Positions 24,201 through 39,200 of a DNA stretch of 64,000 nt are shown here, piece after piece (positions within the stretch are counted from its first letter, which is position 1; each line of letters starts with the position of its first letter). Under the pieces are notes generated by a model, which ran no database searches, was not told the origin of the DNA, and saw only the letters and a program-made list of their open reading frames with translations. The stretch covers positions 216,668,517 to 216,732,516 of the forward strand of contig JARDYH010000004.1 in the NCBI GenBank assembly GCA_029215795.1, written 5' to 3'. The translations under genes were made by a program, and so were the position numbers. The stretch comes from Anniella stebbinsi (lineage: Eukaryota > Chordata > Lepidosauria > Squamata > Anniellidae).

Positions 24201-27200
24201 ATATCTTCTGTGTTGCATCTTCTTTGGTTCCACAGCTTTCTACTGTTCACAGAACTGCTATTGTGTATTTTATTCATTTTCCAAACTTTTTATTAAAACA
24301 AAATTGATACAATGTAAATATTGTGAAAGACATCACAAATTTGTTCCTGTCTTCCTACAAGGCAATTTCACCATTTTATTTCTTTATTCATATTGTGTCC
24401 TATTTTTGACCCTGGTTCCTCACATCAGTTGTTCAACAGAATATTCCCATTAAAAAACATGCAGTTTAAAAACTAAAATCATTTGAAGAATGGACAGAGG
24501 AGAGGCGTGTGCTTATGTGTGTTTGGTAATAGATAGAAGACTTCTAATTTTGAATATTTGTACCTAATGTTGGACACGCAAAATAGACTGGAGATTCTGT
24601 TGTCCATCCCATGATCGGGCAGTTTCCCTACCTACCTGAGCAGATGGAGTGGTCTGAGACATGGTGCTGAGGTCTCCCAGGTTTTAGATGCTGGGTTTAG
24701 GGGCAGGTTCCAGAAGGTGGTGCTGGGGGACAATCTCTCAACCTCATTCATGCAATGGGGTTCTAAGAAAAAATGTAACATCTCCCTGAGATCATTCTCC
24801 ATGCCAGATGACTGGAAAGTGGCCAATGTATGCCAGTTTTTAAAAAGGAATCCAGGAAATTACAAGCTGGCTAGCTATGTTGGAAAGCATTATTAGAAAT
24901 AAAATTATTAAGCATATAGAAGGACAAGTCTTGTTGAAGAACAATCAACATGGCTTCTACAAAGGTAAATTCTGTTTCATTAATTTTTTAGAGTTCTTTG
25001 AGAGTGTCAGCAAGCATTTGGATAGAGATAATCCAGCAGACATTGTTTACTTGGACTTCTAAAAAGCTCTTGTCAAACTCCTCACCAAAGACTCCTGAGC
25101 AAACTGAGCAGTCATGGAATAAGAGGAGAGGTCCTTTTATAGATTGGTAACTGGTTAAAGAACTGAAAGCAGAAATTAGGAATAAATGGTCAGTTCTCAC
25201 AGTGGAGGAATGTAAATAATACCCTTCATCCCGAGTGATCTCTACTGGGACTGATGCTTTTCTAACATCATACATTATCTAGAGGGAGCAGTCAGGTGGC
25301 CAAGTTTACTGATGACACCAAATCAACTGATACTCATGAAACAAACGACTACAAGTAGGGCATCCAGTTTATAGATTTGTATAGCTTAAAAAAAATAAAC
25401 TTCTAAAATTAAAAATATTATAGCTTAAAAAAAATTAAACACACACACATATGTAAACAGATTTTAAAATGTGAAACGTTTTGGTATAAAACACCAGCTT
25501 CAGTCACAAATAAGAGTATGCCACAATACCATTCAAAAGCTGAGCCAGAACCAATCAGTTTGGGTGACAAAAACAAAAAGGGACAGTGAAGAGCTGCAAA
25601 AGGAACTCTCCAAACTGGGGGAGTGGGCATTTAAAATAGCAAAAATTATTCAGTCAAGTTTAAAATGATATGCATTGGGGCAACAGAACCCTACTTTACA
25701 TATATGCTGATGGGGTCTGAGCTGGCGGTGACTGACAAGGAAAGGGATCATGAGATTGTGGTTGATAGCTTAGAAACATCAACTCAGTGTGCGGCTGCTG
25801 TGAAAAGAGAAAATTCTTGCCAGGGATCATCAAGAAATTATTTTGGTGAGGATGAGGATGAATTAAATTCATGCATTGCTTCCTACTGCAAAAGTGACTT
25901 ACAATATAGAAATGATTAATATAAGAGAAAGAAAAAGAAAAGAAAACAACAACTCAAAAGCAATGTACACCATAATTAGCACAATAATTCAAACAAAAAG
26001 AAATACCCAAAACATAAACTAAAAACAATACAATATGAAAAGTGTTTATCCACCAATACACAAAGTCTGCCCCTGCTCACAGCCTAGAATGACTAATACA
26101 AAAGCAACCCACAACAATTGGGCCATAACTAATGTCCAAATGCCTGGGAAAATAAGTACATATTTGCTTGGCTCTGAGAAAGATGGCAGTGTTAGTGCCA
26201 GACAGTTTCCTTGGAGAAAAGATTCCATAAACATGGGGCTTTCACAGAAAAGGTCTGTTCCCGTACTGCCACCCCCTGATCTTCTCTCGGGGGAGGGCAC
26301 ACAGAGAAGGGCTTCTGAAGATAACCTTAGGGACTGGGTAAGTTCGTACCAGGAGAGAGCCTGTTGCCCCACCCAGGGCTCAGCTGCAGCATGTTAGGAC
26401 TCTTTGGTCAGAGCCCTGCTCATGAGGAGCCCCTTTCCACTTGAGTAGATTTCTGCTGTCATCTGGCACTTCATCGAGGTTTCCTGAGTTGGGCCTGCCT
26501 CCTCTGCTACTGTCTTTCTGTGGGACTTGGGGTGTGCTTAGTTGCCTCCTCTGAGGCAGAGTCCTCTTCTTCCTGAGCAGCTGGAACCTCAGCATGGTCC
26601 TCCACAGACTCAGGCCCCTGTTGCGGTGTGGGCCCTGGCAGGGCGTCTTACTCCAATGGGGGCATAACAAGTGTGAAGAAGGTGGATAGGGAGCCGTTTT
26701 TCTCATTTTCATATGTTACTGTAACCCCGGGTCATCCAGTGAAGGAGCTAGTACTATATGCCGTGCATAATTATACTGTAGAATTCGCTTTTACAAGATG
26801 TACTGCTGGCTGCCAACTTGGATGGCATTATAAGGAGAGTAGACAAATTAATGGAGGATAAGGCTGTCAATGGCTATTAGTCTTGCTGGCTGAATATTAC
26901 CCCCAGTGTCAGTAGCATCATGCCTCTGAATACCTGTTACTGGGGAACCTGAGCAGGATGGTGTTATTGCACTCATGTCCTGCTTACGGAATTCCCATAG
27001 GCATCTAGTTAGCCATTATGGGAACAGAACGTGGTACTAGATAGGCCTTTGGTCTAATCCAGTGTGGCTTTTCTAAGAACCTTTTTTGGACTTTTTTTTT
27101 GTATTTATGTGGGATTTTTGGGTGTGATGAATTGATTCTGTGTACTCGATTCTGAGCAGTCATGTGTGTGTGTGTATTTGTCTGTGTGTATGAGAGAGAA

Positions 27201-30200
27201 AGACAGAGAGACTTTTTTCTTTCTAGTGAATCTTGAAACCGATCCAATATGACAAATTCACCACTCCAAAATGTGTATCGATGCAGGAAGCCTGACTTAT
27301 GGTCACATGGTTTGTCCAGGGAATTTTTTTAAGTTCTGTGTCCACATGCTTCACATAAAGTTTAGAAATGTTTGACATTGCTACATTTAGAACAGTTGGT
27401 CTGTGGTGTCCTGCTTAATTTGTCTTGTTTAAATACCCATGTAGGCCTTGCTGTCTGTGCTGAAAGAGAGTCATCGCACGAGAACAGTTTTCAGAAAAGT
27501 TGGCGGATTTGTGTATGTCACATCATTACTTGTTGCCATGGAAAGATCGTTGTGTTCCCCACCTAAGAATGGCTGGGAGAAAGTGAACCAGAACCAAGTG
27601 TTTGAGCTGCTGCACACAGTGCTCTGCACCTTGACTGCAGCAATGCGTTATGAGCCAGCCAACTCACACTTCTTCAGAACAGAGATCCAGTACGAAAAGC
27701 TGGCTGATGCTGTGAGGCTGCTTGGCTGCTTCTCAGACTCCAGGAAAATAAGCCCTTTGAACATCTTCCCCTCAAATACCCAGCCATTTCAAAGACTGTT
27801 GGAAGATGACCTCATCTCCATGGATTCTGTGTCACCCACTTTAAGGCATTGCAGCAAACTCTTTATTTACCTCTACAAAGTAACTACAGACTCTTTTGAC
27901 AGGTATGCTTTGTGAGGTTTGGGGTGGAGTCCTAAATACAGCATTATTTGGGAATATCATATCTCATTTATGTGGCTTGATGTTTCCTTAGTGCATGGTT
28001 CACTTCTATTTTTCTTCTGAGATTGATAATTGCCAATCATTTTTTTTTAGTCCTCAGCACTTCGTAGTCAGTGGTCTATTTATTTAGCCAAAGCTCTCTG
28101 GGTGGTTTACAAAAATTAACAATTTTTTGTCTCTGCAGTTGCAAAATTATAGTGCAGAGAAGGGGTTAGGCAGAGGTCTGATTTCTGGCAATATAAGCAA
28201 AGGAAGATAGGGCACCTATACCTTTAATAGCTGTATCGAAGGGGGAAATTTCAGGTAGTTGAGCAGTCGCTTATGCCAAATTTCCATCATCTGTGCAAGT
28301 TTTAAGGCATAGGAGCCCTACCTTCTTTGCATCTGGTCAATCATATATTTACCTTACAATTTGTAATCATTCATTAATAACATTTAGATCATCCAAGGAA
28401 GGGCCATATGTTTACTTTACTTTAAGATATTTTGTTATGGAAGGATTCACTTTGTTTTTCATTCTGTTCTGTAGTTCATACCCAGCATCTAGCCCATTTA
28501 AATACAGGCTCATAATTTTGCTTATGATTTTTAAATGACATTTGGAATTTAAGGATGTTTTATTTTAAGAAAAGGTAATTAGGCGATTTGTATATTATTA
28601 TATTAAGCAGTATTTGACTCCAAGGATTGTAGGATGTGTATTTTAACAGGTAATAATATTAGGATTGTAAACCAAACCGATGCATTTAAATATAACACAG
28701 CCTACTAGTTTGCTACAGTTTTTCATTGTGTTCCTTTTGGGAAACAGTAAGTTGGACTTATTGCTTTTTGATGCTAGTATGTTCTGTAACCTTAACAGCT
28801 CTGTTGATTTTGGGGAAGATTGACACAGGGAGTATCCCTCACCCATGATTCCTTATATTACATAAGACTTTGTAACGCTGTCTTGACTTTTTATTCAAAC
28901 ATCAACAGTAATTTTAATGTTCCCTGCTGCTGTTAAATATTTCTCACTGATTTTAATGTTTTTTAAATATATTACTGTTGTGATAGTATTGGATCAGATT
29001 GAAAGTATTTTCAGATTTCTAACTGATAGAATTGGGTGATTCTGGTATTGGATAATACTGACATTTAAGGAATTGGGGTTAACTTTGTTGCATAAATATT
29101 TCTAATCCTTTTTGTCTTTCTCATTCTTCATTAATTGTCTCTCCTTCCTCCATTAAACCTCATTAAATTTCCCAGACTTCCTGAGGATATTATGTTAGTC
29201 CTGCAGGTGAAAATTTAATTATATCTTCTTATATTGTAAACCTGGTTGTTATCAGTCTCAGACTTACATATAACCCCAAGGTGTTTTTTTAAAAAGATGT
29301 CAGGCTAATTAGATGCAGATTGTTTACAACTCTAACAATTTCCCTCAGAAATGCAGCAGTTATTTATAAAACAAAACTACCTGCTTTGTATGTTTTCGTT
29401 TTTACTTCATGTGTTCTCTTTGTCCTTTGTTCCTGCTAATTCTGCAAAATGTATTTCGACTGGGGAAACTGTAAAACTAACAAAGCTTCCAGCCTCTTGT
29501 TTTCTTTTCTAACCTCTCTATCCCCTCCATGTCTGTTTTGTCTGTAGTCGTGCTGAACAGATCCCTCCTTGCCTGACAAATGAGTCTTCTCTCCCCTCTC
29601 CTTGGGGCACACCAGCTTTGTCCAGGAAAAGGTACTGATCCTTTAAGAGAAGTTGCACTTTCTGTTGGCTTCACATCTTTGTTGGGTGTATTTTGTTATC
29701 TTCCTCAAAGTGACGTCTGTTATTCTCCTTCTGTGTTCTTCAAGAATGGTTAATTTGCTGGCAAGTTAGTAAATTCACATTTACATAAGTGCCACTTTGG
29801 AATAATTGGGCAAATAAGTTATGGCAGTTTGAGGCTTTGGAAGTTGGATGAAACATGTATTCTAGCTTTGTCACCTATTTGGCAAATGTATATCCAGGAT
29901 TAAGGAAGATCAGAAGATATTCAAGTAGACATCTTGAGGGAATTGTGTTGTTATAGGACTCACCATATTGATTGCCATGAGAGAGAGTCCCACAATACTG
30001 TTCTCATGGTGAAATGTGGTTTTCAAGGCACTTTCTACACATGGGTTAGAATTACGTGTTGGAACACTGTGATGGTAGAGTGGACAGTAACATTTCAGAC
30101 TGCAGCTGTGGGGGATCAAATTGAATCAGACAAGGGATATGTACTGAATACTTTAAAGCCACATGAAGTGATGTTTCTCTGCACCTTGAGATTATGGAAT

Positions 30201-33200
30201 GGACTGAGGCAGTCAAGTCAAAAGGTATTATGCCTTTTATTGTATAAAATAACAAGTTACGACAGCTTGAGGCTCTGGAAGTTGGATGAAACATGTATTC
30301 TAGTGAATTATGTAGATTATAGAAACCTATTATGGGTGTGCAATTCTGTATTGAGCCAGATTGGTGTAGCAGATAGAGTATTGGGATTGTATCTAGTACT
30401 GTCACAGTGCTAGCTCTAATGATGTTGCGCTAGTGTAAACGAATGCTAGCACAATGTCATTAGCGCTTGCTAGGCAAAGAGGAAAAGTAGTCAGTTGCCT
30501 CTTTTCCCCTTTGTGAAGTAAGTGCTAATGACATTGCGCTGGCATTGGTCAATGACTGCTCAAGATCATTAGTGCTAGCACTGTGACTGAATTTAATACT
30601 ACTCTTGGATTTACATGGGTTCAAATCCCGAAGCTTGCTGCATGACATTAGGGTAGCTACTTTCTCTCAGCCTAACCTATCTTGCGGGAATGTTGTGATG
30701 GTGAAAAGGCATGTCGGGCTAACTATGAATGCCACTTATGAGCTCCTTGAAGGAATAGTGAGAAAAACTATCATGGGAAGTCCCCCTTTCCCATCATTAT
30801 TGGGTATGTGTCTACCTACTTTTTATAACCTTTCATATTGCCACTTCTTTCTTGTTACTAGCTAATTTAAGCAGCAAACTTAAGATTTTGTTTTATGATC
30901 ATTTTGTATTTCATACTGATCTTATTAATTTTGGATAATAAGTGTAATGAGAATAATGGCACATCTATAAATAAATATTTCTTTTTAATGTTCTCTTCTC
31001 TTTTGTCGGTAGTAGTTTGCCATTAGCCCTTGCGCCTCCCTCCCCCACCCTGCCACCCCTTTTTGTCAGTTTCTGAGGTTTGTTGGTTTGTCATGGTTGA
31101 CAAGAGTTGGAAGATATTATCTGGGGCATTTTTCTGATGGTTGGATTTAAGGGTCACTTAGTTTCCTCAAAGTTATTGCCCTTGAGCAGAGAGTGCAGTT
31201 TCTTAGGATTGCTTAAAAGGCTTAAAATTCTAACAAGAAAAATGAAGAGCAGTTGGCTGAATTATGGGGGAAGTTAGTTCCTTGGTTTCTTTCTCCATTT
31301 TGATCTTCAAATATTGAATGTTTATGTAAAAATACTTCGCCTAAAGATTTTATAGAAGTGTCATCTCGTTTTAAATTTGGATAGCATTGCTCATTGCTGA
31401 TCTGATGGGGGCTCCTGCAGATTAAGTTAAGTAACCTACAATTTGTGGCCTGTTCCTGGCATATGCCGTTTCTGCTTTGCATAATCAACCTATGATCAGC
31501 CCGATTTGTGTAATGTGAGCCATCACTATGGATTTATCGTGAGTTCAATAAAACACCGTTAACCTACAATTAGTTCTTAGGTTAGCTGTGGGTTGTTTAA
31601 CCCATGATTATTCTGTATGAGTTCGCACATCACAAATTGACCTCCGATCGGAGTGATTGGCTGTTGATTGTGCAAAGTGGAAGTGGAACATGCTGCAATG
31701 AATCGTGGATTAATTAACCCATGATTTGCCACCCTTACATGCAAATGGGGCCTGGGAGAATGCTATGGGTTTGCTTTTATCACCATACATCATCCTGTGT
31801 TGATTCTTGCCCCCTCCAGCACCCCCGATTTGAACTTGGATAAGGTTAATCATAATTAATGCCAACGTAGATGTAATACTACAACATGGTTAAACTATGG
31901 AAGGGAGGGAGAAAGGAGTTTATGAACCCACAGCATTTTTGCGATCTAATTATGGTTAATAGGTCAGGAATGTTACATTCCTGTGTGTTTCTGCTTAGGA
32001 AAAAATGAAAGTGGCCTAAGGGCAAGTGCAGATATAGTACTTGTGATTACTGAACTATAGTTATGCAAGTAGGAGCTGGCTGTAGGTAGGGAGACCATAT
32101 GAACAGGAGGCCGGGGCTCCTGTACCTTTCACAGTTACGTAGAAGAGGGGATTTCAGCAGGTGTCACTTGCATGCATGCAGCGCCTGGTGAAATTCCCTC
32201 TTCAGCACAACAGTTAAAGCTGCAGGAGCCCTGCCCTCTTTTGTATTTGGTCACTCTAGTATAGCTCCTGCAGCTTTAACTGTTGTGATGAAGAGGAAAT
32301 TTCACCAGATGCTGCGTGCATACAAATGACACCTGCTGAAATTCCCTTTTTTATGCAACTTTTAAAGACACAGGAGCCTTGTCCTCCATTCTGTATGGTC
32401 ACCCAGCTGTAGGCTCATTGCCCCCTTGCCCCCACTTCTCCCTCCAGGCTTAACTATGGCTATCTGTTGTACGTTGGAGTAACAGCAACTGTGGTTAGGA
32501 TTGTCTTGACTTCATATATGTAGTGATACAAAAAGATTCAGAGATAGCTGTCATAAACATTAATTTAAAAAAATGCAAGCATGTGTCTAACAGGAATTGT
32601 GGCAATATTTCAAATGTAATAAGTGATTATTCAAAGTTTGTTCATAAGAAGCCATGTTGTCAGTTTGAGAGGATATAGAATTCCTTTGAGAGCTGAGGTA
32701 ACAAAATCATCCTGAAGAGGTTTTTTTTAGTTAAAATCCATATAAGTATGTATAAAAGAACTATTGAAAAAACCTCTGAGGGTTTATACAACACTTATTT
32801 CAATGCACAAAACCGTATCCTATTCATATTTATGGTTACCAAGTGTTTGGAGGCCTGTTTGGATGGGCTGGCTTCTGCTACAGTAATGTCAGAAATTGTT
32901 TTCTAGGGGAAAAGATGCCTGCAAACCTGTTTCTTGAAGCCTCACAATTCTTTCTTACCCTGAAATTTATAAAATTTTGGTTTGATGGATTGTAAGCTGT
33001 AGGTTCAAGGACATAGTGGCAGACCTCTAGCTTAAAAGTGGAAATGCACCAAGGAAGAAATACAAAGACCTGAAGACAAATTATTCCCATCTATGAGATA
33101 TGTTTTTTTAATTGGAGAAACTTGTGACCCACAAAAAATGGAAATGTACACATCCAAGTGTGTCTGATACACTTTCCTAGGTGTTTTAATCAATAGGCAT

Positions 33201-36200
33201 TTTTTTTTAGAATCAACACATTGCAATCTGTCTTGTCTTTTAAATTGCCTTCAAAGCACTGTGTGCTGATTTGTAATTTTGCCAAGATAGAGGATATGGC
33301 AACCATCTTAGTGATGGAGAGTGGGTATATGAGTAGTACTGGAGTGAGAAGAGGTTTATATGGGTAGAGGACAAGTATGTACTAAATCTGCTTAAAAGTT
33401 GTTGGTACTAAAAGAGGCTTATAGTTAGAATTGACCAAACTTGTTCTTAAGGAAGGCACATGTCTCCATTATCCTGTGTGCTAGATGATTTGAAGTGGGA
33501 TCATAGCTCAGTGGTCGAGCCCATGCTTTGCATGCTGAAGGTCCTAGGTTCAATTTCTGGCATCTCCAGCTAAATGGACCAGGTAACAAATGATGGGGAA
33601 AGTCTTTTCTCTGCCTGAGAACTGATGCTAATCAGATTGGACTAGATGGACCGATAGTTCTGTCATAGTATAATGCAGCTAAATTCCATTTTCTGGTCTT
33701 AAGTTGGCTTAAAATTCTGGATCCCTGACCACAGCTGTCCTGATAGCATAATGTTGCTTCTGTAATAGCACGAGACATATTTGGACTAATACAGACATTT
33801 ATATAAATGTTCCTGAAGAATAATCTCATGTGGTGTTAATTGCAGAGGGTATGAGAAGAGATAGCCTCCTTTGCTCTTCCAAAATGTTTCTAGCGTTCCA
33901 ACATGGAAAGGAATAATTATATTGCACACATGTATATAGCACAATGTGGGAATGTTATGCAAACTTTTATTTCAATCCACATTGGTTATTTTATCCTGTG
34001 CTTTCTGGAGTACTTGACATTCATTAGGTCCAAACATACTTGGATGCAAGACAGGTCTCCACATTCCCAGCTGAATGTACAGGTCAGCTGGGCTAACGAG
34101 CTCCTCTAAATCGTAAGAATGTAGACCATGATTTGTGGCTCTTCTTTGCTATTTGGCTTCTGGAGGAAGCTTGCTATAATGTCTGCAGGCTTATCCCTGT
34201 AACCATAAATGCTAGTGACTTTTTGTTGTTGTTAAGTTGGTCTTTAAGAAAAAGCCAGCTGTATCTAGTATGTGCCCTGGCACATCCTATTTCTTGTGTG
34301 AAAAAGAGATATGATCAGGAGTATATATTATGGAAAGTGAATATTAAAAGATTACTGGTTTGCTTGAAGAACATAAACTCAAAGCCCTTGGCATACTTAA
34401 TCCAAATGCTATATTTGGAGGAAAGCTCAATGTTGTATGTGAATTTAAAAGATCTTATTTTTTTCTCTTTTCCATTAGACATGCATATCATACTACTTCA
34501 ACACCGCCAGTATTCCCTACCAAAACCCCTTCTGATTTAAAGCTGCACAAAGGAACAGTGCCTCTGCAAAGCTCGGACGCAGTCATCATCCATTCTGGAG
34601 CCATGCTTTCCATGTTGGACCTCTTAGTCTCTGTTGGGTCAACTACGCAACCAGAAGTGAGAACGCTTTCCAGACTATTGCTTCAGCTGTGGGATTAAAT
34701 GCTAGAAGAATACTAATAAAGGGATACATAGGCCTTTTTAATACCTGTTTAAATCTAATTGTCTTATCTTGAATTATTTAAAGGTAATGCTGAGTTCTAC
34801 TAGGAGATAATGCATTTAAAACTTAGTTTATAAACTTAGTGGCTAGAATCCAAGGAACAGCACAGTTAGTTTCAGGTGATAAACGCTTTGTGCTGGTTTC
34901 TATAACAGTAGCTCCCTGTGCCACATAACAAACTATTACTGAAATGGGAGAGGAGTGAGCTTGTAGGGATGCAATCCTTTGGGTTGCACCCTTGTTGACT
35001 GGAAGTCTCTAAACTCGGAGGCTTCCAGTCATCCAAAGCCTTGCTCGGCAGGAGGAGTGGGAGAGGTGATTTCCACCTCCCTGTCTTCGGTCTTTAGTAT
35101 TGTTTTGCTAGATGTGCTTGTCTAATGGCAGGGTGGGGTGGGGAGGTTGAAGAAGCCTCAGGATAGCCCTCTCCTCCAGGGTCGCTTTTCCAACCTCGGA
35201 GGGCAACTGGCGCAGTTCTTTTCATGCCAACTGCAAAGGAGCAGGGGGAGCAAGCAGACTGTTGTCTCCAACCTTGGAAATGGGATTCTGAGCAATCCTA
35301 TGGTCCCTGGGACATCATCCCAGGGACCCTAGGATTGCTCTCTGAAGCAGTTTATGACATGACATGAGGGCCTGCTGTTCAAAGTGAAACAAGTCAGTAA
35401 TCCCACAGGGCATGCGAAAGTAGCTCATTGGATTCCAGGCATTATATACAAAAAACAAACGAACCCCATGCCTACTTGAAAATTTGAGTCTTCCTGGGTT
35501 TTTTTATAGAACTGGTTACCATGATTTTATATTCTCTGGTGGCCATATTGGAAGAGCCAATTTCAACAGTAGCAGGAACTTGCAATTTCTAACATGTTGC
35601 AATTTCTAACATGATGCTGTTCCCCGCCTCGATCCGTTGGGAGAGGCGGGTAATAAATAAATAAATATATTATTATTATTAGTAGTAGTAGTAGTTTCCA
35701 TATGCAGTATAAGTAGATTTCACAGTACCTCTATACAGTATAGTTTATAAGCTGTGAGGACTGTATTAGTTGGCTGATAGTATGAAAATAAGTGAATTTT
35801 CCATCCAAAAACAGTTTATACTGCCATATGTTTTCTTGGCTGAAGGCTGGTAGAGCTAAATATATCAAAAGAAGTTGTAATTATACAATGGGATTTTGGA
35901 CATTTCTTAACAATGCAGGGAATGTTTTTGCCAAGTTTTTTTTTTTTTAAAAAATGATTTTTTTCCCTTTGTTTTATTTACTTGTACGTTCAATTTGTAG
36001 CATGCTCTAGATCTTCAGCTTGCAGTAGCCAACATCTTGCAATCTCTAGTGCATACAGAAAGAAATCAACAGGTTATGTGTGAAGCTGGGCTCCATGCAC
36101 GTCTTCTGCAGAGATGCAGTGCCGCTCTTGCTGATGAGGACCACTCTTTGCATCCCCCACTCCAGAGGATGTTTGAAAGGCTGGCCTCTCAGGCATTGGA

Positions 36201-39200
36201 ACCCATGGTGCTGAGGTAAGTGAGAAGGGTTGGTGTTTTGGCTAGTTGAGCGTGGTGGCGCGAGCTTGTAATTTAGCTACTTAGGAGGAGCTAAATTAAA
36301 ATTCACACCACCACCCTTGGCTAGCCAAGACTGTTGGTTTAGTTCAGATCCTCCTCACTCACACTGAGTGGAAGGTGTTTTATTGTATAGGCATGGAGGT
36401 TGGTTAGTAGGATTATTGAAAGAAAGAGAAAAGATTGAACATGCTTGTTATTAAATTTGTGAGTAAGAATAATCTTGTCCTGTACCTGATTTATTTTAAG
36501 GTATGAATGTTCCCTATTGCTGTTTATCATGGTATTGAGAGAATGGGATAGTTGTGTTATGCAACACAAAATGTCTTTAAATAAGACAACATGACACTTT
36601 TTCCCTCATGGGGATAATAATCTGCACATTAAAAAATGTCTTGCATACTGTCACGTTTGCATGTGCTTGTCTTACTTTAAGTATATGCACCACAACGTTG
36701 GTAATATGTGAAAAAGTATAATGCCTTGAAGCTGCTCTCAGGTCTGAATTTTTGCTATTTTTCCTTTAGTGTGAGAGATAAAGAAAAAAAAGTAAAAAAA
36801 CAACCTTCCTAGGTTTGTTGGAAAAGCCAAACTATTATAAACTGAAAACTACTTTAGTAGTGAAAATGTGGCCCTGTGAAATGCTGATCGCTATTGGCGT
36901 AAAAGCAGTGTTCTATATGTATGTTTATTCCCATCTGTATACGTGTTCAAGTGGGAGCCCTTAACGCAATCAAATGGAAGGGAACACAAAATGTCCTGAA
37001 ATTTCTCTTATTCCCCACTCACTCTATTTTTCACTAGGGAATTTTTACGTTTGGGAACTCCTCTGAATTGTGGAGCCTGGGACAAAAAACTATTGAAGCG
37101 CTATCGTATTCATAAGCCGAGCTCACTCAGTTACGAGCCAGAGATGAGAAGTAAGTATTCAAATGTTTAAAATATATTTGAAGTGCTTATTAGCAACTCT
37201 CAGTTATATCTGGTCCTGCTTTAATAAAACTTCTGAGAGGGAACAGGTGAGATTTCATCCGAACCCAATCTATATTTTTGCAGTCAACTTAGTGAGCATT
37301 CAGCCAGTGTTTTATATGGTGGAGCCAACAACAATGGATTCAGGCTAGTTGCACATAAGGCTGAACTCACGTTAAAAACAATTGCTTGTTAAACCAGTCT
37401 TCAGCATGTTAATGGAAGTTTCATTTACACAAATGTAAAGTTATAAACGCAGACTGACGGACCACAATACCACCTACATAAATGGAAGTATTTAAAATTA
37501 AATCAACCAAGTCCAAATGAAGTCAATAGAGTGCAACAGACCCAAATTCTGCTATGCTGGGTTGCAAATTGAGTTTGAGGAGAAAAAATTGCTCCCTTTT
37601 TGCTCTTTCCAATTAATTACAGTAAGTCTTAATGGCTATATCAGTAAAACAAAATGAAAGCTTGGCAGCACTCAGACATAATATACAATACACTATTTAA
37701 AGGCAAAATTTACCCATACAATATAATTTCTCTATGTGTTTGCCCTGTCTGCCAAGAGGAGACAAAAAACTTGTCTATCTGACCTTAAATTGAAACATTA
37801 AAATGCCTTCTGTATTTCCTTACAATAACGGTACCTCAGCAGTTCAAAATAGTGGGCTAGCGCAGATATAAAACAGTATCTGTCCTTTAACCATGGTTAA
37901 CAGATCAAGGCAGTGGCAAGGTTAGATACTTATACCCCAGCCCCTCCCCAACTCAATAAGATTCTCCCCCCTCCCCTAACTCAATAAGATCTCCCCCACC
38001 ACATTAACTATGATTATATGGCAAGTTAGCACAACTGATTAATCAAGGATAACACTATCTATGGTTGTTTAATCCATGATGAGTCATGTTGCCTGCGAAT
38101 GCCAAGTTGCATATGCAACCCCTGCTCAGTTTGCATGACACAACACCACCCTCTGAGCAGATGGTGCATATTCAAAATGGTGGCTACAGCAATATCATCA
38201 AAAGTAATCTAATGGTGATCTCCTGTTTTGTTTTGATTTTAAAAAGATGTTTTGTTTGTTAACTCGTTCTATAGATAGCTTTATTATTTCAATGGAAGGT
38301 CTGGGTACTGACTGTGTGTTCAGCTTACATGAAGATAATCACTACAGGATAAGCAAGAGCCTTTTAAAACCAGCAGAAGGAAGCACAGTACCCCTGACGA
38401 GGGTGAAATGTTTGGTTTCCATGACAACACCACATGATATTAGACTTCATGGATCATCAGTTACTCCTGCATTTATTGAATTTGACACATCTCTTGAAGG
38501 GTTTGGGTAAGGTCTCGCAATGGCGCATAACGTATTCTTTTCTTGTTTCAAAGGGATGTTTGTAATTCCAGATGAACTGTTTTGATTTTAAAACTATGAG
38601 TTGTACCATGGAAGGCTGACTCTGATATAATGCACCTAACTTCAGCTTACACATTCTGAGTATAGGTGATCTCACAAAGACAAATATGGGTTATTTGGTG
38701 TATGTTCTTATGTGTGCTTAAAACACTTTTCCTAGTTAAGGAGCAACACTGATATCCAGTTTTCAAAAGATTCCTTCTAGTGAAGCATTGCTAGTACTAT
38801 TATTACTACTATTACTAAAAGTATGATTATATTGCGAATCTAATAAGATTTGGTTAAAGAAATTGGAATTGGATATATTCAGTGATCATGGAATAACCTC
38901 AGTAAATTTGATTACCATAATCAGAAGTGTAGATATAGCTTAGCTTTTTTGAGTGTCTTATTTAAGTGGCCTAGATTTTTTTTAGTGTTCTGATCTGTAA
39001 AGAGGTTTAATTTGCCAAAGTTAACAGCATAATGTGACACTATGATATTCTGTAGTTCACTTGCTGAAATACTTACACAGGGAATTACCTCCTTGAAATA
39101 GATTCTTATTTCTGCCCTGGAGAAAAGGAGCCATGCTCCTAAGACTTAATGCTAGTTCAATCATTAAGGGATCAATGTGCTGTAGAATCAATTTTCTTTT

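Noticed and set aside
26380..26712. Minus-strand ORF of 110 residues
   Set aside because: Low-complexity Pro/Arg/Ser content in a repeat-rich stretch. No family match known to me.
33498..33568. tRNA-Ala gene
   Set aside because: The tRNA-like part is continuous with a SINE body, stems are degraded, and there is no T-run terminator at the tRNA end.
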